Positions 45,391-54,131 of a stretch of DNA of 64,000 nucleotides are shown here, in pieces; the first letter of the stretch is position 1; every line of letters begins with the position of its first letter. The notes below the pieces were generated by a model that was given only the letters and a program-made list of their open reading frames with translations, had not been told where the DNA came from and searched no databases. Where the stretch lies: assembly GCA_905215475.1 (NCBI GenBank), contig CAJMPW010000004.1, positions 166,062-230,061 of the forward strand, read 5' to 3'. Both the position numbers and the translations under genes were made by a program. This DNA comes from CAG-103 sp905215475. Its GTDB lineage: Bacteria; Bacillota; Clostridia; Oscillospirales; Oscillospiraceae.

Positions 45391-47772
45391 ATGATTTTAA
45401 GCAGAAAATGGCTCAATGAATTCGTAGATTGCTCGGCCTGGACCGATCACGACTTTTCCGAGGCAATGACCCTCTCCGGCTCTAAGGTGGAGACGTTTAC
45501 GAACCTGCACGACAGCATCCGAAACGTTGTCGCGGGGCGCATTGTGGAGATGGTGCGCCACACGAACTCCGACCACATGTGGGTCTGTCAGGTCGATGTG
45601 GGCGGCGATGCGCCGATCCAGATCGTGACCGGCGCACAAAACCAGCAGGTCGGAGACCTGGTACCCGTCGCGCTTGACGGCGCGCTGCTGCCCGACGGCA
45701 AGCAGATCCACGCCGGCACGCTGCGCGGCGAGGCGTCCAACGGCATGATGTGCTCGATCAAGGAGCTCGGTCTGACGCTGCACGATTATCCCTACGCCGT
45801 CGAGGACGGCCTGTGGATCCTGCAGGAGGACGGCGTGAAGCCCGGCGACGACATCGCCGCCGTCATCGGTGCGGACGACCACGTGGTCGAGTTTGAGATC
45901 ACGCCCAACCGCCCGGACTGCCTGTCCGTGATCGGTCTGGCGCGCGAGGCCGCCGTGACCTTCGGCAAGCCCCTGAAGCTGCACACGCCCGACGTGCCCG
46001 GCCGCGGCGAGGACATCTGCGACCATGTCAGCATCCGCATCGACGATCCCGCGCTCTGCCCGCGCTACACTGCGCGCATGGTGCGCAACGTCAAGATCGC
46101 CCCGTCCCCGGCGTGGATGCGCGAGCGCCTGCGCAACAGCGGCGTGCGCCCGATCAACAACATCGTCGACATTACAAACTACGTCATGCTCGAGTACGGT
46201 CAGCCCATGCACGCCTTCGATTTCTCGTGCATCGGCGGCAAGCAGATCATCGTGCGCACCGCGCGCGAGGGCGAGACCATCGAGACGCTCGACGGCACGG
46301 CGCGCAAGCTCACGCCGAATATGCTCTGCATCTGCGACGAGCAGAAGCCCGTTGCGGTCGCCGGCGTCATGGGCGGCGCCAACTCCGAGATCGTGGGCGA
46401 CACGGCCATGGTCGTCTTTGAGGGCGCGAACTTCAACGGCACGAGCGTGCGCCGCACGGCCGCCGCGCTCGGTATGCGCACGGAGGCCTCCGGCCGCTTT
46501 GAGAAGGGGCTCGACCCGATGAACACCGTCGCCGCCGTTGACCGTGCGTGCGAGCTCGTGGAGCTGCTCGGCTGCGGTGAAGTCATGCGCGGCACGGTCG
46601 ACGTGCTGCCCGAGCCCATCGTACCCAAGACCGTGAAGCTCGAGCCGGAAAAGGTCAACGGTCTGCTCGGCACGGACGTGTCTGAGGCGGAAATGCGCCG
46701 CATCCTGCTTGCGCTCGGCTTCGAGCTCGACGGTGAGACGATCATCGTCCCCTCCTGGCGCGGCGATGTGGAGCACTACTCCGACATCGCCGAGGAGATT
46801 GCCCGCTTCTACGGCTACAACAACATCCCCTGCACGCTCATGCGCGGTCAGACCACCAGCGGCGGCTACAGCGACGAGCAGCAGGCGGAGCGCAGCATCG
46901 GCGCGATGGCGCGCGCGCTCGGCTACAGCGAGATCATCACGTATTCGTTCATCAGCCCGTCGTACTATGACAAGATCCGTCTCCCGGCGGATTCCCCGCT
47001 GCGTGACTCCATGAAGATCCTCAACCCCCTCGGTGAGGACACCTCCATCATGCGCACGACGGTGCTGCCGTCCATGCTCGAGATCCTCACGCGCAACTAT
47101 AACTACCGCAACAAGGCCGTGCGCCTGTACGAGATCGGCAAGGTCTACTTTGCCCGCCCCGACGGCATGGCCGACGAGCCGAAGCTGCTGTGTCTCGGCG
47201 GCTACGGCGGCGAGCTGGATTTCTTCGGGCTCAAGGGCGCGGTCGAGCGCATCCTCGCCGGACTGCGCATCACGGACGTGACGTTCGAAGCGGAGCACGA
47301 CAACCCGTCGTACCACCCCGGCCGCTGCGCGAAGGTGTATGCCGGCGGCAAGCTGCTGGGCGTGCTCGGCCAGATCCATCCGCTCGTAGCGGCAAACTAC
47401 GGCGTGGACACGGAGCTCTACACCGCCGAGCTGCAGCTCGACGAAATGCTTGCCGAGCGCGGCGCAGCGCCGGTCTACACGCCGCTGCCGCGCTTCCCGG
47501 CCGTGACGCGTGACATCGCCGTCGTCTGCAGCGCCGACATCCCGGTCGCCAGGCTCTCGCAGTGCATCCTCGCTGCCGGCGGGCAGTATCTCAAGGGCTG
47601 CGAGCTCTTTGACGTGTACACCGGCGCGCCGATCCCGGCCGGTTATAAGAGCGTCGCCTTCTCGCTGACGCTGCGTGCCGACGACCAGACGCTCACCGAC
47701 GACCACGCCGAGGAGACGATGCGCAGCGTCCTCAAGGCGCTTGAGGAGACGTTCCACGCGACCATCCGCTGA
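45391..47772 (+). CDS. pheT: Phenylalanyl-tRNA synthetase, beta subunit
   Basis: 793 aa. The N-terminal EMAP/OB domain (VGDLVPVALDGALLPDGKQI), B3/B4 editing domain (HDYPYAVEDGLWIL... FEITPNRPDCLSVIGLARE), B5 domain, and the C-terminal anticodon-binding FDX-ACB domain are present in order. It binds tRNA-Phe and hydrolyses mischarged Tyr-tRNA-Phe. The gene follows pheS in the T-box-controlled transcript. Confidence 0.96.
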   Translation: MILSRKWLNEFVDCSAWTDHDFSEAMTLSGSKVETFTNLHDSIRNVVAGRIVEMVRHTNSDHMWVCQVDVGGDAPIQIVTGAQNQQVGDLVPVALDGALLPDGKQIHAGTLRGEASNGMMCSIKELGLTLHDYPYAVEDGLWILQEDGVKPGDDIAAVIGADDHVVEFEITPNRPDCLSVIGLAREAAVTFGKPLKLHTPDVPGRGEDICDHVSIRIDDPALCPRYTARMVRNVKIAPSPAWMRERLRNSGVRPINNIVDITNYVMLEYGQPMHAFDFSCIGGKQIIVRTAREGETIETLDGTARKLTPNMLCICDEQKPVAVAGVMGGANSEIVGDTAMVVFEGANFNGTSVRRTAAALGMRTEASGRFEKGLDPMNTVAAVDRACELVELLGCGEVMRGTVDVLPEPIVPKTVKLEPEKVNGLLGTDVSEAEMRRILLALGFELDGETIIVPSWRGDVEHYSDIAEEIARFYGYNNIPCTLMRGQTTSGGYSDEQQAERSIGAMARALGYSEIITYSFISPSYYDKIRLPADSPLRDSMKILNPLGEDTSIMRTTVLPSMLEILTRNYNYRNKAVRLYEIGKVYFARPDGMADEPKLLCLGGYGGELDFFGLKGAVERILAGLRITDVTFEAEHDNPSYHPGRCAKVYAGGKLLGVLGQIHPLVAANYGVDTELYTAELQLDEMLAERGAAPVYTPLPRFPAVTRDIAVVCSADIPVARLSQCILAAGGQYLKGCELFDVYTGAPIPAGYKSVAFSLTLRADDQTLTDDHAEETMRSVLKALEETFHATIR

Positions 47773-47841
47773 GCGTTCCCTGCGGCGAATAGTTATTAAG
47801 AAATTATTTAGAACTTTTTTCGAAAACGGTTGAAAAGTGGC

Positions 47842-47869
47842 TTTACAGTCTTGCGTTTTTTGGTATAAT
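47842..47869 (+). promoter_or_regulatory. Promoter of ireB
   Basis: TTTACA, 16-bp spacer, TATAAT; about 34 bp upstream of the ATG. Confidence 0.72.
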
Positions 47870-47902
47870 AGATGCAAGAACTTGTATAAGGGAGGACTTC
47901 AC

Positions 47903-48145
47903 ATGGAAGACGCAACCAGACGGTTTAACGCGATCGACAACAAAACAGAAATGAAAGAGATCCTCACTTCCGTGTATCATTCCCTTGTTGTCAAAGGCTA
48001 TAACCCGATCAACCAGCTCGTCGGCTACATTCTCTCCGAGGATCCGACGTACATCACCAACTACAACAACGCCCGCAGCCTCATCTGCCGCCTTGACCGC
48101 GACGAGCTGCTGCAGGAGCTGTTGACCAGCTACTTGGACAAGTGA
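47903..48145 (+). CDS. ireB: IreB-family regulatory phosphoprotein
   Basis: 80 aa, a near-typical UPF0297/IreB: KTEMKEILTSVYHSLVVKGYNP then LVGYILSEDPTYIT. In Enterococcus IreB is phosphorylated by the PASTA kinase IreK and controls cephalosporin tolerance. The gene usually leads ruvX and a DUF1292 gene; here it stands alone before tRNA-Gln, followed by a terminator at 48166. The ATG at 47903 follows GGAGG. Confidence 0.92.
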   Translation: MEDATRRFNAIDNKTEMKEILTSVYHSLVVKGYNPINQLVGYILSEDPTYITNYNNARSLICRLDRDELLQELLTSYLDK

Positions 48146-48165
48146 AGCAAGCGCTGTTATGAAAC

Positions 48166-48199
48166 GAAAAAGACCCTGCCGAGAGGCAGGGTCTTTTTG
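48166..48199 (+). terminator. Terminator of ireB
   Basis: AGACCCTGCC/GGCAGGGTCT with GAGA loop, A-run before and TTTTT after. Confidence 0.9.
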
Positions 48200-48286
48200 C
48201 ATATCCGCGCAGGCTGCTGCCGCGGGGTGGCAGAAAAGGGGCAAAAGCAAAAAATCGCTCCCGTCAAAGACGAGAGCGATTCGCGT

Positions 48287-48360
48287 TGGCAGCGGAAGAA
48301 GGATTCGAACCCTCACAAACGGAGTCAGAGTCCGGTGTGCTACCATTACACAATTCCGCT
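48287..48360 (-). tRNA. tRNA-Gln (anticodon CTG)
   Basis: 74 nt with encoded CCA. The acceptor AGCGGAA pairs with TTCCGCT. The anticodon loop CTCTGAC gives CTG, read by Gln CAG codons. T-loop GGTTCGAATCC. It is the substrate of the GlnS encoded at 9158. Confidence 0.95.
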
Positions 48361-48484
48361 ACGAACAAATGATATTATACAGATATTTTCGGATTTGTCA
48401 ACCCTATTGTCGCATATTTTTCATGGAATGAAAAATCTTTGTTCGGGCTCTGCCTGCGCATGCAAGCAGAGCCCAAACAGCGGG

Positions 48485-49198
48485 TCAGCAGTCGAGAATC
48501 TTGCCATCGACGGAGATCGTGACGACCTGCCACGGAAGGAATTTCCCGCTCGCGCGCAGCGCCTCCCGCGCCGCGTGTTCGAGTCCGCCGCAGCACGGCA
48601 CCTCCATGCGCACAATAGTAACGCCCTGAATGTCGTTGTCACGGATGATCTGCGTGAGCTTATCGGTATAGTCCACCGCGTCGAGCTTCGGGCAGCCGAT
48701 GAGCGTGATCTTCCCTTTCATGAACTCACTGTGCATGTTCGCGTAGGCATACGCCGTGCAGTCGGCCGCGATGAGCAGCTTCGCGCCCCGGAAATACGGC
48801 GCATTGACCGGCACGAGCTTGATCTGGCACGGCCACTGGCCAAGCTGCGACGGCTGTGCCGCCGGAGCCGCTGCCTGTGCCATCTCCTCGCGCTGGAAAC
48901 GGTGCATCTGATGGCCGGGGCAGCCGCCGGCGTGTGCGGCGTGCGCGGCCTCCGCCTGCTTCTTGCGCTTGTTGGCCTGCACGGCCGCCTCGTCATACGC
49001 CGCCGCTTCGCGCTCGACAAAATGGATGGCATCCATCGGGCAGGCGGGCAGGCAGTCGCCGAATCCATCGCAGTAATCGTCGCGCAGGAGCTTGGCCTTG
49101 CCGTTCACGATGCCGATGGCGCCCTCGTGGCAGGCCGTCGCGCACGCGCCGCAGCCGTTGCACTTTTCTTCGTCAATGTGGATGATCTTGCGGATCAT
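48485..49198 (-). CDS. 4Fe-4S ferredoxin-type protein with Cys-rich C-terminal domain
   Basis: 237 aa. Residues 8-62 hold a ferredoxin domain: CNGCGACATACHEG for one cluster and CDGFGDCLPACPMD for the second (first spacing CxxxxxC is altered). A His/Ala linker (HAAHAGGCPGHQMH) leads to a domain with AADCTAYAY, GCPKLDAVDY and MEVPCCGGLEHAA. This architecture is common beside Crp/Fnr regulators and hybrid-cluster genes in anaerobes, suggesting redox or nitrosative-stress sensing. Divergent from the regulator at 49320. Confidence 0.85.
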   Translation of the reverse strand: MIRKIIHIDEEKCNGCGACATACHEGAIGIVNGKAKLLRDDYCDGFGDCLPACPMDAIHFVEREAAAYDEAAVQANKRKKQAEAAHAAHAGGCPGHQMHRFQREEMAQAAAPAAQPSQLGQWPCQIKLVPVNAPYFRGAKLLIAADCTAYAYANMHSEFMKGKITLIGCPKLDAVDYTDKLTQIIRDNDIQGVTIVRMEVPCCGGLEHAAREALRASGKFLPWQVVTISVDGKILDC

Positions 49199-49246
49199 AA
49201 TATCCCTTCCCTTTCTAAAAATCGTCCGGGTCCCCGCCCGGCGGTC

Positions 49247-49275
49247 TTGACTTTCTGCGCATAAGATAGCATAAT
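49247..49275 (+). promoter_or_regulatory. Promoter of the Crp/Fnr regulator
   Basis: TTGACT, 17 bp, CATAAT, 45 bp before the ATG at 49320. Confidence 0.6.
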
Positions 49276-49290
49276 AAAAGCCACAATTCC

Positions 49291-49304
49291 GTTGTCAGAA
49301 CAAC
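49291..49304. promoter_or_regulatory. Palindromic operator candidate GTTGT-N4-ACAAC between divergent genes
   Basis: GTTGTCAGAACAAC lies just downstream of the regulator's -10 box. On the other strand it overlaps a CTGACA -35 (49298-49293) with a possible TATTAT -10 16 bp further on, for the Fe-S gene. A protein binding here could repress its own gene and control the neighbour. Confidence 0.5.
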
Positions 49305-49319
49305 AAATGGAGTAAAAAA

Positions 49320-49982
49320 ATGCACATCACGCTATCCAACACGCGTCTCTTTCGCGGCATCGGCGCCGATGAGCTGCCGCTGCTGCTGCAATGTCTCGGC
49401 GCGGTGCAAAAGCACTACGACCGGGGCGAGACCATTCTCGCCGAGGGCGCGCCGACCGAACAGCTCGGCATGGTGCTCTCCGGCATGGCCATGATCGGCT
49501 ATGACGACGTCTGGGGCAACCACAGTCTGCTCGGCCACGTCGGACCCGGTGAGGTGTTTGCCGAGCCCTATGCCTGCATCCCGGGCGAGCCGCTGCTCAT
49601 CAGCGTGACCGCCTCAGAGGACACTGAGGTGCTGTTTTTGAACATCGGCAAGGTGCTCACGACGTGCACGAACGCCTGCCCGTTTCACGCAAAGCTCATT
49701 CAAAACCTGCTGACCGTGTGCGCGGCCAAGAACCTGCAGCTGTCACAGCGCATCCTGCACACGGCGCCGAAGGGCATTCGCGCCCGGCTCATGTCGTACT
49801 TTTCCGAGTGCGTGAAACGCACCGGGCGATACAGCTTTGACATCCCCTATAACCGGCAGCAGCTGGCTGACTATCTCAGCGTCGATCGCAGCGCCATGTG
49901 CAGTGAGCTGTCACGGATGCAGCGCGAGGGCCTGCTGAGCTATCACAAGAACCATTTTTCCGTGCACGAGGCACTGGAGTAA
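49320..49982 (+). CDS. Crp/Fnr-family transcriptional regulator
   Basis: 220 aa. The N-terminal cyclic-nucleotide-binding-type beta roll runs from residue 5 to 125 (ILAEGAPTEQLGMVLSGMAMI). A C-terminal winged helix-turn-helix contains YNRQQLADYLSVDRSAMCSELSRMQREGLL. The Cys pairs typical of an Fnr iron-sulfur cluster are not present at the N-terminus; CTNACPF near residue 118 could bind a ligand. Ligand unknown. Likely autoregulated through the palindrome at 49291. Confidence 0.9.
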   Translation: MHITLSNTRLFRGIGADELPLLLQCLGAVQKHYDRGETILAEGAPTEQLGMVLSGMAMIGYDDVWGNHSLLGHVGPGEVFAEPYACIPGEPLLISVTASEDTEVLFLNIGKVLTTCTNACPFHAKLIQNLLTVCAAKNLQLSQRILHTAPKGIRARLMSYFSECVKRTGRYSFDIPYNRQQLADYLSVDRSAMCSELSRMQREGLLSYHKNHFSVHEALE

Positions 49983-50004
49983 ATCGACGAAAGGCGGACA
50001 CGAC

Positions 50005-50664
50005 ATGACGAGAGAAGAATACGCGAAGCGGATGAAAAAGCACCCCGACTGGGCGCCCGGCTGGGACGCGATCGACGCGGCCTTTGCAAAGCTCTACCCC
50101 GAAGCAGAGCCGGTGCGTTTCGAGAGCGAGCTGCACGACCGTGCAGCGCTCGGCGGCGAGGAATATCTCGACGGCTTTGCCGTCTACGACACGGGCAAGG
50201 GCTATCAGCACGTCGTCACCTACGGACTGAGCGAGCTGTACCCGAGCATGGCGGCCTTTGGCTCAGAATACAGCAAATGGGGCTACGAGCTCACGCTCAA
50301 GGTGCGCGAGAGCTATGCCGAGACCGGCACATGGGCGCTCGACCTGCTGGCGCAGCTGGCGCGCTACACGTTCGAGACCGGCAACTATTTCGAGCCGGGC
50401 GCATACATCCCCGGCGACGGCAGCTCCCTGCACCCGGAGCTGAACTCGGCCATCACGGCGCTGGCCATCGTCAGCGACACGACCGCCGCACCGATCGAGA
50501 CTGTGCATGGCAGGGTCGCATTTTTGCAGCTGGTCGGTCTCACGCAGCCGGAGCTGGACACAGTCACGCGCGACCCGGACGCGCTCACGGACATTCTGGA
50601 GCGAATGCGCGCAGATGATCCGGAGCTGGTGCTCGACATGCGCCGAACGAGATCTTACGTATAA
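50005..50664 (+). CDS. Suppressor-of-fused (SUFU) domain protein
   Basis: 219 aa. The SUFU pattern is clear: WDAIDAAFAKLYP, HDRAALGGEEYLDGFAVYD, HVVTYGLSELYP, WGYELTLKVRE, and WALDLLAQLARY with ETGNYFEPG. Bacterial SUFU proteins often act as immunity proteins against polymorphic toxins. No toxin lies adjacent here, so the role is unassigned. It begins 22 bp after the Crp/Fnr stop, so cotranscription is likely. Confidence 0.88.
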   Translation: MTREEYAKRMKKHPDWAPGWDAIDAAFAKLYPEAEPVRFESELHDRAALGGEEYLDGFAVYDTGKGYQHVVTYGLSELYPSMAAFGSEYSKWGYELTLKVRESYAETGTWALDLLAQLARYTFETGNYFEPGAYIPGDGSSLHPELNSAITALAIVSDTTAAPIETVHGRVAFLQLVGLTQPELDTVTRDPDALTDILERMRADDPELVLDMRRTRSYV

Positions 50665-50670
50665 CAGCAC

Positions 50671-50712
50671 AGACCGCCGCACCGTGGCGATACGGTGCGG
50701 CGGTCTTGATTT
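50671..50712. terminator. Bidirectional terminator between SUFU and aminotransferase genes
   Basis: GACCGCCGCACCGT pairs with ACGGTGCGGCGGTC; the two genes converge here. U-runs are short on both sides. Confidence 0.72.
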
Positions 50713-50731
50713 ATGCCAGAACGCTGCTGTT

Positions 50732-51928
50732 TTACTTTGCGAGCAGCTCCGCGCAGGCCTCGCCGAGCAGACGGATGCCCTTTTCGATCACCTCGTCACT
50801 GCTGTTGGAGTAGTTGATGCGGAAGGTGCTGACATTGCGCGCCTTCTCATAAAACGGATCGCCCGGGCAGATGGCCACGCCCTTCGTGAGCGCGACACGG
50901 TAGAGCTCGACCGCGGACATACCGTTCGGCAGCTCCGCCCACAGGAACATACCGCCCTCGGTCGGCGTGAACGCCACGCCCTGCGGCAGATACTTGCGCA
51001 TACAGTCCATCATCAGCTCCGCCTTGTGCTTGTAAAGCTCCTTGGTCTTTTCGATGTGCGCGTCGATGTCGTTGTCCGCGAGGTACTGCGCGAGCACGAG
51101 CTGCGAGAAGATGTTCGTGTGCAGGTCGGCAGTCGCCTTGTAGGCGAGGAGCTTTTCACGCAGTTCCTTGCTGCGCACGCACACCCAGCCGATGCGCATA
51201 CCGGGCGCGACGATCTTGGAAAACGTGCCGAGCATGCAGCACTGCTCTCCCAGCTCCTTGCCGAAGCTGTCGGTCGCGGTGCCGGAAAAGCGCAGCTCAC
51301 GGTACGGGTTATCCTCGAGCACGACGATGTCCGTGCCGCGGAAGATCTCCACGACCCGGTCGTGCGCCTTTTGGCTGTAGCTCAGACCGGTGGGGTTCTG
51401 GAAGTTCGGGATGACGTAGGCAAACTTCACGTCCGGGTTCGCTGCAACGGCCGCCGCGAGCGCGTCGCAGTCAATGCCGTCGGGGGTGATGGCGACGGGC
51501 AGGATCTCGGGGTCAAAAAAGTGGAACGACTGGAGCGCGACCAGATAGGTCGGATCCTCAACGATCACCTTGTCGCCGGGGTCGAGCATACACGCGCCCA
51601 TCATCGTCAGCACCTGCTGCGAGCCGTTGGTGATGATGATATCATCGGCCTGCACGCCGAAAACGCCCATCGTCTCGTAGCGCTTTGCGATCCACTCGCG
51701 CAGCGGCTGATAGCCCTGCGTGCCGCTGTACTGCAGCGCCATGACGCCATTATGCTCGAGCACCTTGTGCGCTGCCTTGTCCATCGCTTCGACCGGGAAC
51801 GAGACCGGGTTCGGAAGTCCGCCCGCGAAAGAAATCAGATCGGGAGAAGCCGCTGCCGCAAGAATGCTTGCCGTAAATTCGCCCTGAAAATCGGGACGCA
51901 GGATTTTGTTAGAAAGTCTGGGATGCAT
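50732..51928 (-). CDS. PLP-dependent aminotransferase of the LysN/2-aminoadipate type
   Basis: 398 aa. Motifs include ISFAGGLPNP, IITNGSQQVL, NPTGLSYSQ, LEDNPYREL and the PLP lysine in GTFSKIVAPGMRIGW. This set is typical of the MocR-related aminotransferases (2-aminoadipate or aromatic transaminase). I chose ATG 51928 (MHPRLSNK) because GGAG lies five bases upstream; the longer form from 51943 would translate the ribosome-binding site. Monocistronic. Confidence 0.92.
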   Translation of the reverse strand: MHPRLSNKILRPDFQGEFTASILAAAASPDLISFAGGLPNPVSFPVEAMDKAAHKVLEHNGVMALQYSGTQGYQPLREWIAKRYETMGVFGVQADDIIITNGSQQVLTMMGACMLDPGDKVIVEDPTYLVALQSFHFFDPEILPVAITPDGIDCDALAAAVAANPDVKFAYVIPNFQNPTGLSYSQKAHDRVVEIFRGTDIVVLEDNPYRELRFSGTATDSFGKELGEQCCMLGTFSKIVAPGMRIGWVCVRSKELREKLLAYKATADLHTNIFSQLVLAQYLADNDIDAHIEKTKELYKHKAELMMDCMRKYLPQGVAFTPTEGGMFLWAELPNGMSAVELYRVALTKGVAICPGDPFYEKARNVSTFRINYSNSSDEVIEKGIRLLGEACAELLAK

Positions 51929-52155
51929 AATTTCTCCTTTCATGGGCGCTTGTGGTATTCTGTTTTTTCGACAGGCAAGAGCTCATAATGGGACGATTAT
52001 AGCACGCTGAGATCGTCTGACAAGGTAATTTTTTGATGAGGCGCAAAATATGTAGACTTTCACAGAATGACACGCACGGGTGAAATGTCCTGCTGGGCAA
52101 AACGCACATCCGTACCGCGCGGACACGGTGCAGATGTGCGGCTGTAAAAAAAGCA

Positions 52156-53370
52156 TCACTTTTGGGGCATATCGGTCTCGTTCCGGTCGCGCAGCGCCTG
52201 TGTGACGGCGGCGCGGATCTCGTCGAGCGGCCGCCCGCTCTCGCGCGCGAGCCGCGCCAGGTCGTCATATTCCGCCTTCTCGCGCGTGACGCCGTAGCCC
52301 TGCGCCGTTTTGACGCGCACCGGACCGAAGCGCGTCTGCACGGTCTGCGTGCGTCTGGCAAGGCTGTAGCGGGCGCAGCTGCGCTCACGCACGCCGAGCG
52401 TCGTCGTATTGCGAAAGATGCAGCGCAGCATGACATCCCGCTGCTCCGGACGGCAGAGGCAGGTGAGCACAACGCCCGGACGGCTCTTTTTCATGCCGGC
52501 GGCGGTGAAATACACATCCAGCGCGCCGAGCGCGAGCAGCGCATCCATGGCAAAGGCGAGCGACTCTGCGGGCAGATCGTCGATGTTGCAGCACAGCTCC
52601 ACGACTTGCTCGTCGCCATGCCCGCTCTCTCCGAGAAGCACGCGCACGACGTTTGCCGCCGCAAGATCCTTCGTGCCCGTGCCGTAACCGGCGGCGGAGA
52701 CGCACATCTGCGGCATCGCGCCGTAGTCAGACACGAACTGCCGCAGCAGCGCCGCGCCCGTGGGCGTGCACAGCTCGCCCGTCACGCTGCCGGCATAGAC
52801 CGGCACGCCGCGCAGCAGCCGCTCCGTCGCCGGGGCAGGCACAGGCAGCACGCCGTGCGCACAGCGGACCTGACCGCTGCCGACATGGATCGGCGAGCAG
52901 AGCACGCGCTGCGGCTGCAGCGCATCCATGAGCGCACACACGCACAGCACATCCGCCAGCGCGTCGAGCGCGCCGACCTCGTGAAAATGCACCTGCTCGA
53001 CCGCGCAGCCGTGTACCGCGCTCTCGGCGTCCAGAAGGCGCGCATACACCGCCTTGGCATTTTCCCGGATCGACCGCGAAAGCGGCACGGCGTCCAGAAA
53101 GGCCATGATCTCGGCCGAGCTTGCGCCGCCGTGCGCACACTCTGTGTGCAGCGGGGACGCCCCCTCCTGCTGCCCGTGGATGCGCACGGTGACGTGCGTG
53201 CCGCGGATGCCGCACTTGGCATCCGGCGCGGCGGACACCACTGCCCTGCCGCCGAGCGCCGCGTTCATCCCGGCGAGAAACACCGCCGGATCGGGATGCA
53301 GCTCCAACAGCGCCGCCGTCAGCATATCGCCGGCGCAGCCCATGGAGCAGTCAATATACATGGTTTTCAT
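52156..53370 (-). CDS. larC: Nickel-pincer cofactor biosynthesis protein LarC
   Basis: 404 aa. YIDCSMGCAGDMLTAALLEL starts the family, with HFHEVGALDALADV and VTGELCTPTGAALLR following. It inserts nickel into the pyridinium-3,5-bisthiocarboxylate mononucleotide using CTP, the last step of pincer-cofactor synthesis. In Lactobacillus the gene is split by a programmed frameshift; here one frame spans the whole protein. Its ATG overlaps the larE stop (ATGA). Confidence 0.93.
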   Translation of the reverse strand: MKTMYIDCSMGCAGDMLTAALLELHPDPAVFLAGMNAALGGRAVVSAAPDAKCGIRGTHVTVRIHGQQEGASPLHTECAHGGASSAEIMAFLDAVPLSRSIRENAKAVYARLLDAESAVHGCAVEQVHFHEVGALDALADVLCVCALMDALQPQRVLCSPIHVGSGQVRCAHGVLPVPAPATERLLRGVPVYAGSVTGELCTPTGAALLRQFVSDYGAMPQMCVSAAGYGTGTKDLAAANVVRVLLGESGHGDEQVVELCCNIDDLPAESLAFAMDALLALGALDVYFTAAGMKKSRPGVVLTCLCRPEQRDVMLRCIFRNTTTLGVRERSCARYSLARRTQTVQTRFGPVRVKTAQGYGVTREKAEYDDLARLARESGRPLDEIRAAVTQALRDRNETDMPQK

Positions 53371-54122
53371 TCGCGCTCTGCCCTCGCTTTCGGGTCTAAC
53401 TCGATGGTGGAAAAGTATTCGGACAGCCCCGCGGTGATCTGTGGCCACAGTGCCCGTGCCGCCGCGTGCTGCGCCGCCGGAAGCTGCAGCAGCGCGCCGC
53501 CGTCGCGCAGGCGCACACGCAGATCCGTGAAGCCGAGTGCGGACAAAAATGCCTCGCTCTGCTCCACCGCCCGGAGTTTTTCTGCCGTGATCGGCTCGCC
53601 CGTCGGCACACGCGTGGCAAGGCAGGCATAGGCAGGCTTGTCCCACGTAAAGAGCCCGGCCGCCTTGGAGCGGCGGCGCACCTCCGCCTTGGTCAGGCCG
53701 CAGAGCCGGAGCGGCGAGAGGATCTGCGCCTGCTCGAGCGCGCGCATACCCGGCCGGTCGCCGCGGTCATCGCTGGCGTTTGTGCCGTCGAGCACGACGG
53801 GATACCCGTCCGCCGCAGCGGCTGCGCAGATCGCGCCGAAGATGCGGCGCTTGCAGAAATAGCAGCGCTCTGCCGGATTCGCGGCAATGGCATCCTCGCA
53901 CAAAACGTCCAGCTCCAGCTCGCGCAGCGGCACACCGAGCGCCGCCGCCATCCGCCGGGCATCCGCACGCTCAAACGCCGGCTGAAACTGCGAGCGGACA
54001 AAATACGGCATGATATCCGCGCCGCACGCAGCGGCGCTGTAGAGTACAAACGCAGAATCCGCCCCGCCCGAGAACGCGAGCGCTGCCTTCGGATGCTGCG
54101 CAAAAAAATCCGTGAGTTCCAT
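53367..54122 (-). CDS. larE: Pincer-cofactor sulfur transferase LarE
   Basis: 251 aa, PP-loop ATPase. The ATP-binding signature is ALAFSGGADSAFVLY (residues 14-28). The Cys at the sacrificial-sulfur position of Lactobacillus LarE could be the CYFCKRR pair near residue 85, which instead suggests an Fe-S type LarE (three Cys needed; CYFC plus one more). LarE adds sulfur to the two carboxylates made by LarB. Ten base pairs after larB. Confidence 0.93.
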   Translation of the reverse strand: MELTDFFAQHPKAALAFSGGADSAFVLYSAAACGADIMPYFVRSQFQPAFERADARRMAAALGVPLRELELDVLCEDAIAANPAERCYFCKRRIFGAICAAAAADGYPVVLDGTNASDDRGDRPGMRALEQAQILSPLRLCGLTKAEVRRRSKAAGLFTWDKPAYACLATRVPTGEPITAEKLRAVEQSEAFLSALGFTDLRVRLRDGGALLQLPAAQHAAARALWPQITAGLSEYFSTIELDPKARAERE

Positions 54123-54131
54123 GGTGCACCG

